Position numbers and translations under genes: made by a program. Positions 57,003-64,000 of a stretch of 64,000 nt of DNA are shown here, in pieces. A model generated the notes under the pieces. It searched no databases. It was not told the origin of the DNA and saw nothing but the letters and a program-made list of their open reading frames with translations. Each line of letters opens with the position of its first letter. Position 1 is the stretch's first letter. The DNA comes from Stercorarius parasiticus (lineage: Eukaryota; Chordata; Aves; Charadriiformes; Stercorariidae), in NCBI GenBank assembly GCA_013396915.1, contig VWZL01000192.1, forward strand, positions 310,001 to 374,000, in the 5' to 3' direction.

Positions 57003-60000
57003 TAGATTTCAGGCTTTCCAACAGAAAGAATAGTTCTCACTGGGTTCCGCAGCACACGGAAACAAAAAGAAGTCAAGCCAATGGCCAAATACTCATTTAC
57101 TTAAATTGTGAGAGAAATGGACACTGTGACCCAGATAATGAAAAGCCATCAAAAAAAAGTCAAAATATGCCTTTCCTCAATATATATATCGTCTGGATGC
57201 ATTGTCGTTATTATTTTGGGATGCAAGAAACTAATGTAATCTAATTCAGTCCTTCTTTGAGAGGAGGATTTGTCCAAACCTCCAGCAGCCCTTTTCAATC
57301 TAAATAATTATATGATGCTATAATTATAAATTGTCAGGGTCTTCCTTTCTCCGTCCCACTCTCTCATTACTATGAAATGTTTATATATGTGCATATAATG
57401 TTTCTGTACCCATGTCTGTCTGAAGAGAGATCTGGTCATTATATTCAGTTAGCCTGACTGACAAAACTGTTGGATTAACTCATCTGAGTAAGGGAGAATG
57501 AGTAACGCAAGAGATCATATTCCTGAGAAACTTGAAAATATTCTGAGAAGCGCTGATGAACAGGTCTTTAAGTACATTTAGAGACCAAGTACCATTGAAA
57601 TATAAACAAATTCCTCCAATCAGTCATCCACTTCCCGTTAAAACACAGCTTCAGATTGCAGAGTGTTTATTTACGTGTGGACTTACGCTTTTTCCAAAGA
57701 CATAAAAAGCCATACATTTTGCTGCTGAGTTTATATAAAGGCAAGCTCTGAACTTTTGTATATGCTACGTTTATCCCAAAATATTTGCTCCTCTAGCCCG
57801 ACCCAAAAAATTCATCATCAGTGTTGAACAGAAGTAGTTTCATTTTAATGACTTCAGGTGATATCCTTGTACAGTGTTTTAGTGGTGTGTGTACACTCAT
57901 ATCCTTCAGTCTTATTAAAGTCAATGGTGAAGAAACTCGTGTCCAACAGCTGCGCTGTAAGACAGACAGAGCTTGGGGATCTCATTAGGAACTTTTAGTC
58001 TGATGGTGACACTGCTTATTACATTACTAATATATTTTCTAATGAAGGCACAATATGTGAAAAATAAACACACCTTGGCAGTATGTAAGGTGATCTAAAA
58101 GTAATGCATTTCCAAGCAAGATTTTGATGATGCCCTCAGTCAGATAAAACCTGGTGCTTTCGTATGTATTCAGACCCAAGCTCCCACTGTTAATTCAAGC
58201 TACTATATTCTCTCCTTTTAACTAGCACTTATATCTGACAGCTGTAAAAGCTTCCAGCCATAATAAATCTCTCCCTGACTTCCCAAAGCAAACAGTGTTG
58301 AAGAGAGTGATCCCTCCAATAACATTTTGTCAGCTCAAATCACCACTGTGTTGTGAGTTACTCAGACAGTCTATGCTGACTGTTTGCTTCCCAGATTTCT
58401 TATGGTTCTTACTTCCTACTTCTGCTCTGATCCTGGTATGTCATTAATCCTAAAAGGTGTTTTACTACAGCTATACCTGTTGATTGGATAAATTACTCTT
58501 TTACTTCTAACTCTGGCAAGTTTTAAGTTTGAGCAATTCATCAGATCCAGGTGCTTGTATTCTCTCCAAAGGCGCTAGGTGGGTTACTAGATCTCATTGC
58601 AGAGAATCTAGTCGTCCAACGGGACCTCAAAAAAGTCCCTGATTATTTCAGTAAAGACTATTTGATTGTTCACAACTGTTCTACTATGCCTTTTACCAAA
58701 ATTACAAAAAAAATTTCAGATCCCTGTGTTGCTGCAGTGTGCTTAACTCTCCAGCACAACTAAAATTCTTCAATATGATATTAAGACATAGGAAATGGAA
58801 AAGAGTAAGAGAAATGGAAACCAGTCAAGACTTGGACCTGAACACCCTAAACTAGTCACTGGCTTGAGAAAGGTAATTCCTGCTGATTTACTAAGGCTTC
58901 TGTTCACTGACAGCCCTGGTTATTAGGAATACCCTCTCACACGCTTCATGTTCCCCTTTTGTGTTATAGGGCACTTAAGCACCTTCTTCATCTCTGGGAA
59001 CTTCACACAAGGAAAGAGGAAAGAGTACTCTAGGGAAGAACTGGATGTGGCCTTTGCCCAGCACTGCTGAGCACTGACACTGGGGGGAAATGTAAATCAT
59101 TCCCACATGCCCCACATGTACTGTGTGCAGCCAATGGAGAAATCTCTACCATGGTAGGAACCCTGAACTGTGGCTAGTGGGTGATAGAGAGGTTCAGGTG
59201 TACAGATAACACTTCATCTGAGGATAACAGTGTCTCTTCAGAAGCATCAGATGAGCTTTGATGGACCTACACACATACACTCAGTTGCTCTCTTTTTACC
59301 CCAACCACATATCTAAATCTGGCAGTGTGGGAACTACCTTGGATCATCCATGAGTTACTTAGAATAACTGTAAAGGATCCAACAGAATCAGAGAGGAAAA
59401 TGCTATGAGAAAGTCACCTGCCTTCACCAGTTATTCATACCACCTTGTGAAGCCTATGGCCAAAAATGTAAAGAGAAGAGGAGCTGGCTATTGAATATTC
59501 ATATGAATATACTGTTAACTTATCCTTGTCTCACTTGCAGACTCAGTATTTTCAGGGAGTATTTGAGCGAAAAGAAAAAAAAAAAGTTTTGCAAATTTTC
59601 TGTGCTGAAAGTACTTCCTATTTTTAAGAGGATACTTAAGTGCGACCACTTTTGCTCTTCTCCCAGGTGTCTGAAAAATGACTTAAATTAGATCTTCTGT
59701 GTCCCTCAACATTGGATACAAGTAAGGACAGGTGTAGGAACCCAGGCTGGGGTGAAATAGTCATGGATCTGGCTGTATCAAGAGAACCATTCTTGACAGA
59801 TGAGGTCTAGGAAGCCAGAATTGCTCTGAGGTACAGATATATATATATACTTAATATCTGGGAAACTAGAAACACTATCTGGCAACAAATAGCCTCCGAG
59901 AAAGGAGTCCCTGACACAGCCAGTTATTCCAAATGTCCTGACTGCTGGTATCAGCTCAATACTGTCCTGATTGAGCATCAGCCAGATGTACCCATGGAAG

Positions 60001-61758
60001 TCCCAGCTTTCATCAGGTGTGGTAGAGCAGTGAAATAACTCTGTAAGGGTCTAAAACGCAAGGGTTCCCTGTAGACTGATCAAACCATTGCTCTTCATAT
60101 GCCTCCCCAAGGTGGCTTCAAACATGTTTTAAGAGAATTTAACTGAACTCCACCAGCCTTAAACTTGATCTCAGTATCCTACTTCCAAGGGGATGAAGGT
60201 CCCTGTGTATATATTTACGAGCCTTCCCGCTCAGCACAGAGCCTTCATGCAGGACCACTGACAGAAGTTTATAGGTTCCACAAGCAGTGAAAGGAGAAAA
60301 GGTAGGTTTCTAATTTAGATGCTGAACCACCTTCAGAACCCTACCTCTCTGCCTTGCCAACGCAGAGGATGTAAGATCAGTAGCTTACTGACTCACAGTT
60401 TACACGTTGCAACTCCTTAGTCCTGTCAAGAGGTGATTTAACATGAGCCACCGTAAGGAAAAACACTGAAGCATTCCTGAAAATGAATTTGAGGTGCAAA
60501 CTCACTCTTCCGAAAAATCCCTTATCCAAATGGTTATTTTTTTTGTATTGTCCTGATCAATGTGCCCTAGAGTTTATAAAATAAAGTGGGTGTCCTTGGA
60601 GTTATCTGAGGTGAATCACCTTATCCAAAGCTATGATACGGCATTTTGAATTAAGTACTTTCAGCTGCTTTGGTGCATATTGTAAGCTGCATTTAACGAT
60701 GCAATGGCTGAAGTCAAGAATGAAAATCAAAGTAACGTTTGATTTTAATGCACTGTGTTGTTTTCCAGGTATTTATAGATACTTCGTGGTCTCTTCTAGA
60801 CTGTGCCCCAATTTCTAAATCAAACAACCTCATCAACAAATACATGGATGGGCAGATTTTGGTGTCCTCATTCATAACTCTTTGCTTTGCTGACAAAAGC
60901 TATAAAAAAATTGTGTCCTCTAATGGGTTGATAAAATTTTGGCCCTCATTATTTACTGTGTTTTCCCTTGATTCTCTTTTGCTCGTGCATGGACTCATAC
61001 ATACATTCCCATCCATCTTTCTTTCAATCGACTTTCTTATTTGCAATATGTCTCATGGTGATCAGCTAGTGAACAGAACAGGTGGAGTTTTCCAGATGTC
61101 AAGTGGGTTTGTGCTGCTCAGAAAAACATTTAAAGGAAAAAAGACCTCATGTTGATTGCTTTGAACACTGGTGACTCCTTTTCATAAGAAAGCAAATTCA
61201 AAAATGGTTGCCTTTGGCAGGTAAACATACTGTTTTGCTTCTGGCAAAACAGAGGGAAAAAACCTGTGCTGGTAAATTTTTTATAAGACAAAACACTCAA
61301 AGAGGAGAAAGTGGTTTTGATCAGTGACAGAGACTGCCTATAAAAACAGTCAGGTTCAGTCCAATATTTTAATTAAATGTATTTGTTTTATGGTGAAGAA
61401 GTTATGGAAATACATATGAACTGGGATTTTCCTTGGGTGCAGTATCTCTCAGATCTATTTCTCTTTCTCAGGCAAATGAAGAATTGTCATGCATTTGCCC
61501 CAGGCTTGAATTCGTCATTTTCATAGGCAAGTTGTATTTTTCCCCCCAGTGTGATCCTAGTAATGAACTTTTCCCCCCTAAAACAAACCAAAAATGCATT
61601 CATTTTATTTGCTTGCTTATTTGCTCCAAAGCCATTGAGTTGTGGGTGAATGATGCCTTGTTTTTGTGAACCTGCAGAAACATGATTTTTTTTTTTTTTA
61701 GCAGTTATGTATTCATTATGAAATGTTTTTTTTTCAGCCTCAGACAAAACACTAGACA
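57003..61758. other. Unique noncoding DNA
   Basis: No gene or clear repeat is recognised. A short (TA)n run lies at 59837-59850. The 138-codon frame at 60739-61155 is hydrophobic and Ser/Phe-rich without recognisable family. A-rich and T-rich runs are at 59575, 60536 and 61687. Confidence 0.5.
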
Positions 61759-61868
61759 GGGAAAGGAAAGGAAAGGAAAGGAAAGGAAAGGAAAGGAAAG
61801 GAAAGGAAAGGAAAGGAAAGGAAAGGAAAGGAAAGGAAAGGAAAGGAAAGGAAAGGGAAGGAAAGGGG
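61759..61868 (+). repeat. (AAAGG)n pentanucleotide microsatellite
   Basis: About nineteen uninterrupted GAAAG/AAAGG units (61761-61855) are followed by interrupted copies to 61868. Its period-5 structure gives open frames on both strands (Lys-Gly-Arg-Glu-rich in sense, Leu-Ser-Phe-Pro-rich in antisense), which are not genes. Confidence 0.98.
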
Positions 61869-64000
61869 GAAGCAAATCTGATGCAACTGAAGTATCATCC
61901 ATAGAAATACATTATTTTTACTGATTATTGTTATAGAATTCCTTCCCTGCCCCTCCACTTGGTCCCACGGGAAAATAACTTGTGCCACTTTTAATCGGTC
62001 AGACATTGCTTCATCACCCCTTGCATAATTTCACAGAGCGAGTGGAAAATGTGCCAGGTTCCATCCCCATCCACTTCTCTCTAATCCAGGAGGGAACTGA
62101 TGGTCACAGAGAGCAAGAAGGGGCAAGTCAGATGCTTGCTGAAGACCTGCAAGGCCCTGTAGTCCAAAATCATCAGGGATGGGTGTCCTGTGTGATTGCA
62201 CAGGCTAATCTAAGAAACATGAGGCTTGGGGAAGGGTAATTTAAGATTTTATTATTATTACAGGCCCAGTGATCTCTCTCTACGGAAAGTATCAGGGTAA
62301 TCCATGACTCTTCTGTCATTGCAGCTGAAAGATGAGGATTACTAAAGTACATCAGTGGGTGACACGGGAGACCATAACATGGTGAAATTCTGATATCAAG
62401 TGAACAAAAGTTCCTTTTCTTGGGTAAAATGTGATTTTTAAGGAAAACATACGGAAAAATGCACCTGCTGGTATAGAATCTGATTCTGTCCTTTGAGTAT
62501 ATTCTTGGGAATCCCTGCTTGATCTTTACCAAATCATTTAATGACATGTCTTAGGTCCATTCACTCTAAAGGCGCATAGTAGGAGTCCAAGTGCTTTGAG
62601 ACATGTGATTTCGAATAATGAACTGCAGCAAGTGGCCGGGATCTTGTGGTCATCCTACAAGAGTAACTTGACTTGACATTGTCGGGAAAGGGTTCTTGAG
62701 CTGGATGGTCCACTGGTTTGCTCTGAGGGGACACTTCTGTTCATACATAGTCTGCTGGCTGTCTACTAAAATAATATTTTATGACCCAGAGTGAATATAG
62801 GGCTTATGATTCTTGTCATTTCAGATGTACATAGTATCTAAATTGATTAGAAATTAAAAAATGAGACTGAGAGAGAATCTTTTTCCTACTGAAGAAGGAT
62901 TTGGTCTAATTTTTGTGAAAAATAATAGAGCAGCATTATGTTGGCCAGGTGATGAGCCAGAACTCCATGATTTTTCTATTATTTTCTATTTTTGTTTAGC
63001 TGTGATGACTGTTAGGAAACTGGACACTGACAAAAAGTAAATTCGAGATGACTACTGCAACAACATGTAACTATTCATGGAGAAAAATCACAAGATTCTT
63101 CTCTTTCTTTTTCTTTTTTCTTCCTTTTCTTTTTCCCCAAAAGTGTGAAAATATATCTGAGTGTTGCCATTTTAACCTTCAGAAACTCCAGCAGGTGATG
63201 ACAGCTTTCAGCAGTCCATGCAGCTCCAAGATAAATGTTCTATTACAGCAAGCAAAAAAAAAAGAAAAAAAAAAAATAATAAAATTGAACTGCTTGAGTG
63301 TGCAGGCGGAAACAATATCACTTCCTGGCAGGAGATGATAATCCACTTTGGTCTCAATGTGCAACCTTTGAGGTCAGGTGAAAAGCATGATGATGAATTC
63401 AGTGGGTGTAGGATCATTTCCCTTGCAAGCACGGTATATGAAGAGAGGTGTCGAAACTGTTTCTGTGCCGAGTTTCACATTTGTGCATCTCAGCCAGGTT
63501 GAGGGGAGGAACATTGGTGTACAAATCTTACATCCAAACAGTGAAACATTGGCTCCAGCAACCTGCTGACAAATGGTTTCAGGAGCCTAGCCATTGCGCC
63601 TGGCCAATGGATAAATCAACCGACAAGGATTACCAGCTGTAACGAGGGGCAAGTATTATCTACTTGAGAGAGCAGCCTTTGTGCTTGAGCTGGTACAGGT
63701 AGGAAGAGGAATCATCTACTGTCTTAAGAAAGGACACAGACTAAAGGAAGTCTGTCCCTGGGACAGCTGCTATTAGTGGGAGTAGTGAAGTTTGTTCAGA
63801 GTGGTTTTAACACCCATCTGGGGAACCGACTGTGATTTTAACCAATGTTGATAAGCAGATAGAGTCAACTCCAACAAACTTCACAGCTTTTAAGAAAGGT
63901 TGGTACAAGAATTTCATAAGCAATCAGATTTAATGGTTCAAGAAAATATGTCTTTTCAGTAAAAACTGGCATTGCTTTCAGAATATAAGTTGAAAAAGTG
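61869..64000. other. Unique noncoding DNA
   Basis: No gene is recognised. 63100-63140 is CT-rich and 63250-63285 A-rich. Open frames here are short, overlap on both strands and have no recognisable domain. Confidence 0.5.

Noticed and set aside
59837..59850. Short (TA)n run
   Set aside because: Only about seven units, so ordinary in AT-rich DNA.
60739..61155. 138-codon open frame, plus strand
   Set aside because: Hydrophobic and Ser/Phe-rich with no recognisable domain, in AT-rich DNA. A frame of this size is expected by chance in 64 kb, and nothing around it looks like a promoter or splice context.
61682..62006. Open frames across the AAAGG array on both strands
   Set aside because: They arise only from the period-5 repeat lacking stop codons.
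1..64000. Prokaryotic systems (operons, CRISPR arrays, phage or integrative elements)
   Set aside because: CR1 retroposons, MIR-like SINE remnants, microsatellites and the lack of dense ORFs show vertebrate nuclear DNA. No spaced identical repeats of CRISPR type were seen.

Overview
The window looks like 64 kb of a bird (sauropsid) nuclear genome from a gene-poor stretch, either an intergenic desert or a very large intron. The main evidence is a set of CR1 LINE remnants: 5'-truncated copies ending in the CR1 octamer tail (ATTCTRTG), plus a piece of CR1 reverse transcriptase at 10353-10571. Interspersed repeats are sparse, CpG is depleted over most of the window, and the base composition is AT-rich. 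There are no closely spaced open reading frames. The longest open frames are about 135-139 codons, have no recognisable family, and have no supporting splice context. I recognise no complete protein-coding gene, tRNA, rRNA, snRNA, CRISPR array or prokaryotic feature.

Layout. 1-10 kb: unique AT-rich DNA with a tiny CR1 tail at 2.2 kb, a CR1 end next to an older MIR-like fragment at 4.5 kb, another MIR-like fragment at 6.8 kb, and T-rich low-complexity DNA at 7.5 kb. 10.08-10.67 kb: the largest CR1 copy. 10.7-25.8 kb: unique DNA with faint MIR-like fragments and several compositionally balanced blocks, 14.9-15.7 kb being the most striking, that resemble conserved noncoding elements. 25.9-26.4 kb: a compact block of possibly transposon-derived sequence. 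28.5 kb: a TATA-like box and a CTCF-like site. 30.75 kb: a young-looking CR1 end. 31.6-34 kb: the most compositionally unusual part, with a duplicated homeodomain-type motif, a CpG-rich segment ending in A20, coding-like overlapping frames and a small CpG-dense islet. 35-39.2 kb: two MIR-like fragments and an old, strongly diverged CR1. 40.85 kb: a second CTCF-like site. 41.7-41.9 kb: an exon-like open segment with a consensus donor. 47.1-47.8 and 55.7-56.7 kb: further CNE-like blocks. 56.9 kb: a plus-strand CR1 end. 61.76-61.87 kb: an AAAGG pentanucleotide microsatellite.

No genes work together here in any way I can demonstrate. The functional content, if any, is most likely cis-regulatory (enhancers, insulators) or unannotated noncoding RNA exons. 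All such calls are inference from motif and composition and are scored low. No previously undescribed molecular system is evident. The items most worth checking are the 31.6-34 kb compositional anomaly, the CNE-like blocks, the pair of same-orientation CTCF-like sites and a few exon-like segments.
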